Part shown: positions 37,691 to 49,640 of the stretch, piece by piece
How the letters are laid out: each line of letters starts with the position of its first letter
Position numbering within the stretch: position 1 is the first letter of the stretch
Assembly (NCBI GenBank): GCA_024362935.1
Contig: JANCRA010000012.1
Location: 1,984,001-2,048,000, forward strand
Length of the DNA: 64,000 nt
Direction: 5' to 3'
DNA from: Setophaga petechia
Lineage: Eukaryota > Chordata > Aves > Passeriformes > Parulidae
Notes under the pieces: generated by a model
The model's database searches: none
The model's input: the letters and a program-made list of their open reading frames with translations, nothing else
Told to the model about the DNA's origin: nothing
Translations under genes and position numbers: made by a program

Positions 37691-38927
37691 AGGAGAAGGC
37701 AATCAAATGAATGCAATACTGCATCTCCAGAATTTCTTATGTAATTTCATTTTGCACAGAAATTTATTTTCTGGGCAATGCAAATCTGCCAGCAAATCAA
37801 CAGCCAGCTGTTGTTGCCAAGATAATTGACAGTGGAAGTTATGTCCAACAGCAGCTGCTTCACTCAACTCTACGTATCGGATTTGCATGGCCAAGGTTTG
37901 GTAGTGAGGGAGATACAGGGATGGTCTCTGTGAGAAGCTGCCAGAAGCTTCCTTCATGTCCAGCAGAGCCATTCCCTGGAGGCTCCAAAGATGGACATGC
38001 TGCTGGCCAAAGGTTAGGCCAACTAGAAATGGTGGTAAGACCTCTGTGATAATAGATTTCAGAAGACGAAGAAGAAAAAAGTAATTGCACAGTTGTAATT
38101 GTGGCCAGAGAAGAGCGGAGTGAGAACACATCAGAGGAACAATTCTGCACACACCAAGGTCAGTGCAGAAGGCCAGGGAGGAGATAATCCAGGCTCCAGA
38201 ACCAAGATTCTTTTATCATCCATGGTGCAGATGAAGAAGCAGCTATGTCTCTGCATCCCATGGAGATCAACCTGCAGTCCATGGAGGAGACTCATGCTGG
38301 AGCAAGTGGATGGCTGAGGGGAGGCTGTGAACCTGTGGCAGGTGCATGGAAAGAGAAGCCCATGGTAGAGCAACCTGTCCTTGACAGACTGCGCCCTGTG
38401 GAAGAGTGACCCACACTGCAGCACTCTGAGGGGTGCTGCTGGCTGTGGGATGAACTCACATTGCAGCAGTTCACAGGGAGCTGCTGCTTGTGAGATGGAT
38501 TCACATCATACAAGCTCCTGGAGAACTGTCTGCCATGGGGGGGACCCCATGGTCAGCAGGTGAATGATAACTCCTCTCCCTGAGCAGCAGTAGAAACAAA
38601 GTGTGATGAACTGACCATAAACCCCATTCCCATCTCCCCGTATTCCTGGTAGTAAGGAGACAGAGCTGGAAAAGAGGAAGACATGGGATGAAGGTGTTTA
38701 CTGATTTTACTTATTATTATCCTGCTCTGATTTTGTTAGTAAAAAGCTCAGCTAATATCTCTAATTTGAGCTTGTTCTGCCCATGGTGATATTTGATGAG
38801 TGATTTTTTTCCAGCCCTTATCTCAACCCATGAACTCCCTTTTTTCAGTCCCCTGTCCAGCTGCAGAGAGGAACAAGAGAGGGGCTTTGGTCAGAGCGTG
38901 GCATCCAGCCAGTGTTGACCCACTACA
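37690..38927 (+). mobile_element. Long solo LTR of an avian endogenous retrovirus, with internal repeats
   Basis: Recognised from GGATTTGCATGGCCAAGG, GAAGCTGCCAGAAGCTTCC, ATGGTGGTAAGACCTCTG, GTGATGAACTGACCATAA and the terminus GCATCCAGCCAGTGTTGACC plus CACTACA. All are landmarks of a large avian LTR as I remember it. Between about 38390 and 38540 it carries imperfect repeats of roughly 45-50 bp with GCAGCA/GCTGCTG cores. The open frames here (37703-38152 minus, among others) are incidental. The 5' boundary is uncertain by about 100 bp. It is antisense to GRM8. Confidence 0.8.
38390..38545 (+). repeat. Imperfect tandem repeats inside the LTR
   Basis: Roughly three diverged units of about 45-50 bp: GACTGCGCCCTGTGGAAGAG..., then GGCTGTGGGATGAACTCAC..., then GCTTGTGAGATGGATTCAC..., each followed by a GCAGCA- or CAAGCTCC-like spacer. 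They are diverged, so not a recent expansion. Confidence 0.6.
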
Positions 38928-39106
38928 CTCTCCTGGCTTTGTTGCTTTCAATTTGACTAGTAGCCACAGGTCTATTTTTCAGCACCCATGTATTTCTACT
39001 ATACACATCTGTAAATTAAAATTAGATTTCACTTTGAGATTATATAAAAGCAAGCAAGATCTGGTTTAGCCCATCATTTGTTAAAATGCCAAGTTGCACT
39101 TTGCTC

Positions 39107-39157
39107 CTTTTTTTGTTTTGGTTTGGTTTTTGGTTTTTTTTGGGTTTTTTTGGTTTG

Positions 39158-39187
<30 letters not shown>
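39107..39187. repeat. T/G-rich tract ending in a run of about 29 T
   Basis: TTTTGG-type units followed by an unbroken T run at 39158-39186. Simple sequence, likely length-variable. Confidence 0.9.
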
Positions 39188-39189
<2 letters not shown>

Positions 39190-39726
39190 GAGATTCTTTC
39201 TGTTTTAAGGATTATGGCTTTCCTGGATAAAATTTAGTAATAAATACAAAAGTCAGATCCACTGAATATGAAATTCAGGACTGGTGTACTGCTCTAATAG
39301 ATCTCGCTTTATCTGTTTTCTCCAGATGTACTGAAAATGTCTTCCCTAAGAAGGCAACTTAATAAGAAGGCACAGCATCCTAATTCCTTTAGGATACAAG
39401 CAAAGGTTAGCTCCCAGGCTGCTTTTAAAAAGAAAACTTAGATTACTGTATTTCAGGAGTGCATGTTTTCTGACCTATTTTAATAGCCAATAACTATCCC
39501 AACCTCAAAGCTGCCAGTCAGCAGAATGACAGGATACTTTTCCTTGTTGTGTGTTTAAGAAAAAAGTTTTGGGTAATATTCTCACAGAATTTCCAAACTT
39601 TCAAAAATAATCTAAAAGTAAGACTTGCAAGGCTACCTAATGGGATCCAAATTCCCAATCTGTGCAGAAAACTGAAAAACATTGTTCGATAAAGCTCTGA
39701 AATTAGAGATTGGTGAACTACCATAT

Positions 39727-39800
39727 TTTATATATATATATAATAAATTTTTATATATATATGTCTGTGTGTGTGTGTGTGTGTGTGTATGTGTGTGTAT
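39727..39800. repeat. Compound microsatellite (TA)n-(TG)n
   Basis: Two TA blocks separated by AATAAATTTT, then a TG block of about 17 units interrupted by a single TATG. A classical compound dinucleotide microsatellite, likely polymorphic. Confidence 0.95.
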
Positions 39801-42800
39801 AAGTATATTTATGCATAAGGAATTGTTATACATGTTTATAAAGTATGGTGAGTGGGTGTGTACAGACATAAAGAAATCTGTCTGATCATTATCTAAGCAC
39901 AAGTGAATAGAAGAACTATTCTCCATTAATTGCTGTAAGAAATATTACACCAACCATGCATTCTTGACGTCGACTTAACTGTCAAGTGTGATTGCCAAAG
40001 AATTTTATGAGATTTTTCCACATTGCAAGTCATTTCTACAAAAAGGAGCTATGAAATTGAGCACTTCATTGAACTCTGATTGTAGGAGGATAGCTACATA
40101 ATTAGGTCTTAAATCATTACAGCACATATGAACACATATTTTATATCACTCATTTAGCAGACCTGGAAAAATACAAGCATAACATATTAACATATATATA
40201 TATATTTAAGGATCTGCTATCAAATTGATATCTAGAAAAACCCCAAGTGTTTAAGCAAGCAATAAAATCATGTCAACTGAGCTCTATGCTGTTGCTCCCC
40301 CTGTTTCCCTGGAGGCTTCTCTCACTGTTTTTCTGCATCATCCAAATCTGTAAAAGCTTGTGAGGGCCCTGGCTAAAGCAGCAGAGAGCCCGAGAGCCTC
40401 GGCACAGGAGGCTCTTAGGACAGAATTCCATTAGCTTTGACATGAGCTCCCCAGAAGGGAGCCAGGGCAGCCTTAAGGAAGAGCAGTGCTGTGCTTTTGA
40501 TACCTGCTCTATCAGAACATCTATTTACTTCTGCTTGATCTGTTTTTTCTCCAGAATTTCTTTTTGGTATTTAATTTTGTAAAACTAGTGGCATGTAAGA
40601 AAATTGTTCTCACATTTATCCTGAATTTTCAACTGAATTGTTAATGGTAAATACAGCACAATGTAACCTGAATCCCACAAAGGAGTGCTGCAGTTTTACC
40701 TCCTGACTTCACTTAACTGGGGAAAAGATTAAATTTCAGTCCAAAATAAAAATTTCAGTCAATTTCAATGACATGTTGAACTGAGTTATACAAGAAAAGA
40801 GATGTTGATTGTCCAAAGTTAAAACTTTATTTCAGTTGTCAGCTCTTGATTATTTTTTAAACTTCTCTCTTCCCCTTTTTGCTCACTCTGATTAATATTT
40901 TTATATGTAAACATCTCTCAGTTTCTCTGCTTAGGACAGAAGTAAGACTAATTCTGACTCAAACATTTGCCATGCAAAAGCAAATTTTCAAGGCCCTGTC
41001 TTAAGCAGGCCTTTAACATGTTCCTCCTGGCTGGTAATAGCTACAGTTTTGACATCCAAATGACGTTAATGGCACAGTGGGCTTGTAAAACAAGTTTAAG
41101 GAGTTAAATATTCAATGATAGAATATTACCATATTTTTCAGGGGAAGCAACTCAAATATACTGATTTTAAAAAAATCAAAACATGTACTGCCTGTCCAGA
41201 GTAATGCCTGTTTCAGGTATTAGCTCTTCTGACTTGAGTAGTAAAAGGCTGTCAAAGCAGGCTGAGAGAAAAGACAAGAATGATTTATATGTTGCAGAAT
41301 CTGTTCATTAAAAAAAAAAAAAAAAAACTCCTTGGAAAAGGTTGTGGGATTGCCAGACTTTTAAACTAGAAGACTAGAGTAAACAACCTCTTGAAGAACC
41401 ATTTCACACTATTTAGAACATTATAAAGGAAAAACACAATGATAGTAGCATAAACATTATCCATAAGTTTACAATTACTATTTTATTTAACATTTAATCA
41501 TAGAGGCAAATATCCACTGCTTAGATACACTATCCACATTCTTATTTATTTTCATAACACTCAAAATTTCGTTCCTCTGAATTCAATACTGCCTTGGATA
41601 TCAGTAGATGAAAGAGCCATAGCAGAATATCTACCCATAAAGAAACTGTATTACAATTGCCAGTGTAAATACCATCTTTATTAATCCTGCATTCTTTAAA
41701 ATTTCCCAGGATATTTTATACAATTTTAAGCATTTAAGCAGAGTAGCCCAGCACACACATTAGTTTATTACTGAGAGATAAAATTCAGATAAGGAGATAA
41801 TTACTTTAGAAGACAGAAAGAAAACACAACTGCAACTGTTGATCCTGATTTTAATGTTGTTTAATATATTATTTGGGCAAGGAAGGAGCCTTCAGAAAAC
41901 AAGAGGATTCTTTCTAGGACTCAGGAAGACACAGGAAAACTGAAATAAGAAGCCTCATATTGCCATTGTTTAAACTCACTGTAATGCCCAAAGTAGTGTA
42001 CCAAACCTTACATTTTCAGGTAAATTGTCATAATGTGAGAAGAACTAAATATGATTGTAGTAATTGGTAAGTAATCACAAGGAGTCTAAAACAGTGAAAG
42101 AAATTAATCACCTGGCATCTGCTTTGTGCAAAGGACTTCCAGAATATATACCATTATAAATTCCATGATTTGACATCAAAGTGGGATCTTAGGTCATTGA
42201 AATTGTTGTCACTATGAGTAAAAAAATGCATCTATCAAAATAGTCCTTAATTAGCATATCAGAGACCATAGCCAATTTACACTGCACAACAATTGGGGTA
42301 TTTCTGTATCCAAGCTGTCCATTGCTATGAAAAAAATATTTACCCATCTCTTTTCTGAGCTCAGCTGTCATCACATTAATGAGGAAAGTAAAGTAATTAT
42401 GATAGCTTATCATACTTTTCTCCATAGAACTCTGTATCTCTGTACCTCAGCAATAAGTAATAAATTGTAGCCATATACACAGTATATAAATAGATCATAC
42501 AACAAACAGGTAAATTAGGTTTGTGCAGGCATTGCTCTTACTGAAATCAGAGGCAGAAATAGGACAAGGTCAGGCTTTACAATCCTTTAACAAGCAGCAC
42601 TGACAAAATGTTGCTATAACCATATTGATTTCAATAACTGTATTTTTCTTTTACGCTGGTGTCAGCACACAAGCCAGTCTACACACATTTTCATGTCTGC
42701 CTCAGCTTAAACAAAGCCCATAGACAGAGTTTTTGGCACCAGCAGCTATTTCACATCTTCACTGTGGATTGCTAACTGCAAGAGTGACCTCCCTAAGCCA

Positions 42801-45800
42801 CCCGCAAAACTTTGTACAAACATACTATCATACCAACGATATGTCAGTAAAATGTGGGTGCAACTTTTCAGCAAGAAGATGCTGAGGTAAAAGACAATTC
42901 CATGCATGAAAAAAAACAAGGGAAATTGTGAGATGGCTTCTAGTTTGGAGAATTTAAAACTCAGTCCCAGATGATGAATCATTCATAAAATTATCTTCAT
43001 TGGCATCCTTAACACCAGTTTCTCATATCTGTTTCTTCATTATTTATGCTATCTATTCAATCAATGGCTATTACATATTTCAGTTCGTTTTTTAAAATGC
43101 TTATTAATGACACTGCTGACATCCCTTTTCCTATCTGTGACACCAGGCTTTTGCTTTCTGTGTGGTGAATTAATGACAGCAATTAGCTCTGTGCCTTGAC
43201 AACAGAAAATTCTGCCCAAGGGCTTCTTCAAACATAAAGGAGAAGAAGATTGATTAAAGCAAATGCAATTAATTTAATGTCTCTTGAAGACAAACGGTCA
43301 GATGTAATACATATGACATCTTGAAAATCTAGATCACAGTCTTGATTTAAATAATATCACTTCAATATCAAAATTAGGCCAGTTATATGTTTATAGGATC
43401 CAAGAAAAAAAATGGGTGAAATGAACATATTTAGTTTGGAAACAGATCAGTTAAATGAACCATTATTTTTTTTTTCACTACCAAATCTATTAGCCCTGAT
43501 AATCTCTAATGATTATGGGGGAAATCTCTGGATTTCCTACCTTGGAAGGGCAGTTACATACCTGTTGCTAAAGGCCTGCAAGGAAAATGGATGCTCAAAA
43601 ATTGGTTTCTATGTTTAAAAGAACAGACTTTGTGGGATGCACATATGCAAACAAAAAGCATTTACAAGCTCGTGCAAACTTGAGTGTGTGCTCTCTGAGC
43701 AACACACATCGATTTCAAGTGTGAATTCTGCAAATTCAAAGAACCCCAAAAACAGACAGGCATTTCTAAGCAACAGGAGGCAGCTTTAGAAAAGCAGTGA
43801 GAGAACAGACTATGAAAAGCAAGCAAAAAAACCACACAACTAATAATTTTATAAATTACTATGAAAATTGTTTTCTGTTTGATCTGAAAATACCATTTGC
43901 AGCCTGAAAAGAAAATTGTGTCTTCCAAGTATTAATATCACTGCGCAAATGAAGATTTCTAGTACACAAATCATGCACAATACATGACTGTGCAGATGGA
44001 TGAGAATTTGGATCTAAATGTTCAAACAGACAACAGAAAAAATTAAAAGTATGTTATGAGAAGTACAGAATTGTGATAGCATAACATCAGTCACACACAA
44101 CCATTAAAATGTTAAAGGAGTGCTTGGGCAATTCACATCCCTCATACAAGATCAGAAAAGCTGCTTTCTAAATTGGAGCAAGATAATTGATTCCCCCCAC
44201 CCCAAGACTGTTTCAGACATTTCCTGTCATCTTGAATTTCTGAATTTAAGACAATGATGATATCCAGTTATATTATTGTTGTTCTTTTATGCAGTGTGAC
44301 ATAAATGATATGAGGCATCTCAACAACATACAGCTGAACACCAGAAAACTTTACCAGGGGCTTTACATGAACTCAGTTTTACTCCTCAAAACAAAATATA
44401 TTTTGTGCCTTCTTTCAAAGTTTTTAAATAATGAAGATGAACTACATTATTGTTACACAAACACAATTAAGTGTTGCACATCTTTAGCAATTAATATTTC
44501 ATTAGAAATTGATTTTCATTAAAAGTCAGAAGATGAACAATCGCATTCTGTATTTATTAATTTAGATTACGTGAGGGGTGAGGGGATAAGGAATAAATAT
44601 TTACTCTACAAAGATGACTACTAGCACTGTTAAAACAGAGCACATAGAGCTTTGATCACCCTCAAAATTGTACTAGGACTTCTAATATAGCATAAACGCA
44701 GTGCCAATTATTTTGAAGAGTAAAAAGGGTTATTCTTACAGAGAACACCCTTCTGTCCAATACTGAGTAAATGCCAATTAAATCAAGGTACTTCTGGAGT
44801 TGTACTGACCTGAGCATAGTCTCTGCTATAGCACTGAGGAGTTAAACCTCTGACAGTAAGCTTGGCTAAGACTTTGTGAATTTTATGAAAATATTTTACA
44901 TTCCAGAATTCACATCTATCACAAAATGGAATAATTTTAAAGGGTTGTGGATTCTTTAGAAAAAGCAAGATACAGAGGCTAAGTGTTATGGGATCACAAT
45001 ACATCACCAATGCAAGTCTTTCTCTGAACCAAGGTCTCACACATCCCAGTCAAAGACTTTGGTTTTTTTATCTGTACATCATGATTTTTTCTCATCCCAC
45101 CCCTTTCTATTATTTTTATCCGTCTGCATTTACTGTGAAGTGACTATAATAAAACATCCTGGGGAAATGGAACTTACATTTTTCATAGCAAGGTTAGCAA
45201 GGTTATATTGCTAGAGATATTATATTATAGTTATAGTTATTATATTTTAGTTATATTACATATAGTTATATTTAGCAATTTTATATTGTTAAAAACTGAA
45301 AGGAAGAAACATCCTAAAAGAGGAGCCTAAGGGTTCTTATTCATCTCTGTCTGTTTGAGAATCTGTATTGAACCTGACACATCTAATTAATGAGTTATTT
45401 TTAAAATATGTAAACTACTATGCTATCTTAATATCCTAACAGCTCTGGCTTCCATAAGCCCCCCCTTGTTTCATTATTCTCTGGATAATAGAAAAGCTAG
45501 AGTTCAGAGGTTGTTTATTCTTCAGAAGCCAAAGCAAAGAGATCAGCAAAAGTGTTGGAGTATCGATACAGTACTATATTTGTGGCATGTAATTGGTGTG
45601 TTTGTGTTTATCATTTCTTTTTTTCCTCTCAAAAGATACAGCTGTATCAGATAGGTCACAAATGATCCAAAGAAGAAGCCTGTTAAGACTAGCCAGAAGC
45701 AGAGGAACAAGAGAAAATACTGCTTTGGTGAAGATGTATACATAGAATATAAAATTTATTGGGAAATAATTTTCATGGAAATTAAATAACAAAACATGCA

Positions 45801-47460
45801 TCAATGTGAGCAGGATGAAACTGACTTTTAAAAACAGGTCTGATGCTGACTCAGTGTTAAGGGTACTCTTTTCCTCTGCCTATATTTGCAAGAGTCTGCC
45901 ATTTGGTACGAATTAGGAAGGAAAAAATGTTTCAGTCCTTGGCTCGCTAGCTCGAGTCTGACAGGAGCTGCCCTAGAATTAGGAGCCTCCTGCAGTGCTA
46001 AAGCACAAATTGATGCTAATCCCTCCTCACCTCCAGCAGGTTTTTTTTTTTTAGTATGCAAAGCCATTTATTATTGGAAAAAATAGGGTTATTCCTCCTC
46101 TGGATATATTCGTTCTTGTTTATTTGTTAGCTGTAGCAGAAAGTGGATTTGGCTTTTATCACTGTTCTTTAAATCTTTAGGGAGATTAAACCCTGGCATG
46201 CACACTGACCACATGCTTCTAATCTCTCCAAAACATTTTGATTTTGCACCACTTTTATATGTGCTAAATAGGAATGGAACAAGAAAAAGTTAAACAATTA
46301 AAGGATTGAGTTTCATTACTTTGACACATGTAGAAATCTAGCAGGCACATATACCTCACATCTGTGATTTTGGTGATGAGTACAAGTATATGCAAAAACC
46401 TACATACTAATTTTTGCTTGAGATAAATACATTAAAAATCTCATCTATGTACATTTCCAGCAAAATAGCATTTTTAGGAGCACAGTGCAGTATATCCCGT
46501 GAAAATGCACATAAAAGGCAGTTAAGAAAATTATTAATGGTGATATGAGCTCAACAGTAAAAGTGAACCTATTATAAAGTGCTTCCTACAGAAATCGCAT
46601 ACGTTACTTTATTTTAATAATTCTGCCAAAAAAAGGCAATATACAAGCAAACTCTCCTAAAACATCCACCTAAGAATAATTTGCAGCTCCAAAATCTATT
46701 TGAAGCAATTTTCAACCAGGTTTCATTCCTTTCTGTTTTCTTTTTAATTCTCCCTTTGCAGAGATAGAAGTTTATGACTTTTAGAGAAAATAAACAGGAT
46801 GAAAATGAGATACAGAAATAGAAAGGTATTTAAAGACAGTCTATTGTACTTTGCAAAGGTCCTCCACTTCAGTTCTGAGTGCATGTGTGTGACAGCCTAG
46901 CAAACATTTCACATGGAAGGTTTCACAAACACCCAGTCATGCTAATTCACATTGAACATTCTCTGAAAGCTCAGATGTTACACACTTACACTGAATTCTA
47001 GTCAAACATGATCTAGATAAATAGAAATCTTCAGTTATCTTGAATACTGTTAATATGATGAATTAATGCTACTTCACCTCCACCACTTCACCCACCCTCA
47101 TCCCTCCACCCCTTCTCACACAGGTAGATGAACCATTATGGTCTGACCTTCTATATCAAAATACCTAAGCTAAAAAGGTCCTGAATATGTAATGTAAAAT
47201 GTTTCTGACAAAGCTATTAATATTAATGATTTTAATCTCACAAATTGATTATAAAAGTTAATAATGATAATAATAATCTATAATAATATATGAATAATAA
47301 TATATTTTTTTCCTTTTCCTGTTTAATTTTCTCTTTTTCAACCACAAGAAACATAAAAAGAATTTACCAACATAGGACTTGGAATAGTGAAGAGCAACTA
47401 ATAAGGAAATTTAGAATAAAATGAGATTTAGAATAAACAGATGTTTATTATGCAGGTCTG
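39801..47460. other. AT-rich intron, nothing recognised
   Basis: Contains a TA run near 40192-40205, a GC-richer patch at 40280-40500 without identity, an A18 run at 41310-41327, a patch of TATAGTTAT-like repeats at 45193-45290 and AATAAT-rich sequence at 47262-47307. No exon or transposable element was recognised. Confidence 0.4.
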
Positions 47461-47518
47461 ATTGGTTGGTTGGTTGGTTGGTTGGTTGGTTGGTTGGTAG
47501 GTTGATTGGTTGGTTTGT
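47461..47518. repeat. Tetranucleotide microsatellite (TTGG)n
   Basis: About ten clean TTGG units, then degenerate ones (GTAGGTTGATTGG). Confidence 0.95.
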
Positions 47519-48649
47519 TGATTTTTTAAACAAGACAGATTTTTAATTGAATGAATTCATGTGATCATTTAGCATTATCAATTTGCCTCAAAATACTGTT
47601 GTGCATCGTTGTTGAAAAGGAGTAATGTTCCACAGCAAGGAAAGAAAATGGTGTTTGAAATTTTACTTTTCATTCCTACTAAATTCCACTCGAAATATTG
47701 CAGTGAATATTTTTCCAAACAGTACCTGAGAACACTGTAGAGATGCAGTATGACAGCACTGGCCAGGTGTCAATCATTTCACTCATTTGCTAACTCAGTG
47801 TATTCTCAGAATGTCTGTTACCAACCTTGCTTTTTCTTCTGTTTTAATTACAGATGAATAAATTTAATATTTTAATTTTATTCTCTTAATTTTATCAAAT
47901 GATTCAGTCTTAGACTACTTCCTCCATAATTAAATACAGTTTATTCAAGAAATATTATTTATTTTTTATACACCATAAAAAATATGAGTCTATAGGGACC
48001 AGCTGCCCATTTTTGGGCCTTTGATTATACTGCATTATCCACTTATCAGCCTTAAACATGAACATTCTGGAAGTTCACTGTAGGGAATCTAAAAAGCAAA
48101 TTAGCATTGAAATTTTCTGGAAAAGACTGAGAAAAAAGTTTTCTCATGGAACAGTTTCAAAACTGTTGGTCACAAAAAGCAAACTGATGATAGTTTTATG
48201 AGAACAGCAGATGTTTCAGCCTTTTTAAAGATCACACCTTAAATGTCATTCTTAATATCGCAAGCTTGAGCAGTTTGGTTTTGGCCCTTTTACTATATCT
48301 TCCATGATTTTTAGATTTCCCCTAAATATTATATTGTTCTAAAGCAATTCTGTTTTTTTCTAAACAATTTATCATATATAGAATGTGTTGTATAGAATAG
48401 AGACATTAGTTCATGCCTCCAAGTTTTACCCACATTTCTTAAGGGCACACTTTATACACCTACAAAGGAATGATGAGTTTTAATGTAATAATGACAGCTC
48501 TCACAGATTTTAATGATCTTAGAAAATTTCAATAAATTACAGTTTCCCTCATTAAGAAACAATTCTTAATAGGGAGAGAAGACAAAGTTCAAGGAAAATG
48601 GAATTAGTTAAACATAGTTCTTATTTTAGAGTGAGAGAAGGAGAGCAAA

Positions 48650-49640
48650 GCCAAAAAATTCAAGGCCAGTTAGTTCAATTTCAGTTCCTTCAAAGTGGTA
48701 AAAGAAATAATCAAACACTGTTTGAGCACTTGCAAGATTAGAAAGTTGTGAAGATGAGTAACAGTGACAGTGGGTTTGTCAAGAACAAGTCATGTCAAAA
48801 TAATTTTTTTCCCTCATGATGGCATAATAGGCCTTTTGGATACAGGAAAGCAGTCACACTGTCATTGTGCTTCTCTTTAAAAAGCTGCCCAATGCTCTCT
48901 CTCATGACCTTTTAATAAGCAAACTCTAGGGAAACACTCCCAGGATGGAATCAGGGAGTGGTGTTATTAGGAAGTGCTGTTGTCAGGCTGGACAAGGGTT
49001 TGCAGTACTGCTCCACAGAGGTACGAGTGCATTCATTACATTTTTTAATAGTTTAGATAAAGAAATCAAAAGTAGGGCTATTACATCTAGAAGTTGACAG
49101 ACACCATGCTGAGAGAGCTGCCAATGCATTGTTCCAAATTAATCTCAAAAGGTTGAAGTCTGAAGAAAATGAGGAACAAATAAGGGCAAGAGCTGCATTT
49201 CACTGTAGAAAAGTTAACCAGTTCATTGCAGAAGGGAAACTGGCAGACAGCAATAGTATCCCACTAGTACCAGTGGCTCTCTCACAAGCTAAACATGACA
49301 TTTTATGTAAAAATTAATTTTTTAAATTTTAAAGATTATTTTTAAAATTTATTCCATTCTATCCAATACAAGCAAGACATAGAGTGGAATATTATATCTA
49401 TTTTGTGAACAGCATTTTACAAAAGATATGGAACAAGAGAAACTCCAGAGATATAGAAAACCTTCAGTAAGTGGTTAAAGGAAGTAGGCTTGTTAGGTCA
49501 AGAGAAGAAAAGACTGAGAGGCAATATGATATATCAAAAATATTAAAAAGTAAGAATAATAAGAAAGTAGAAGTTCTTATTTTTGTTCCCTGTAGATTTG
49601 AGTTCAAAATAAACTGATAAATTAGGCTTGTCTTGTGGTG
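48650..49640 (+). mobile_element. Ancient CR1 LINE relic resembling turtle-type CR1
   Basis: The sequence GGGTTTGTCAAGAACAAGTC, then CATGTCAAAATAA, CTCTCATGACCTTTTAATAA and later GAAGAAAAGACTGAGAGGC follows the order of reverse transcriptase and 3' parts of CR1 elements common in turtles and crocodilians. A 62-codon frame at 49129-49317 covers a part just past the polymerase core. Very diverged, with deletions. It is antisense to GRM8. Confidence 0.65.

Noticed and set aside
37703..38152. 149-codon open frame on the minus strand, the longest in the window
   Set aside because: It lies across and just before an LTR and reads antisense to it; the peptide has no known family features.
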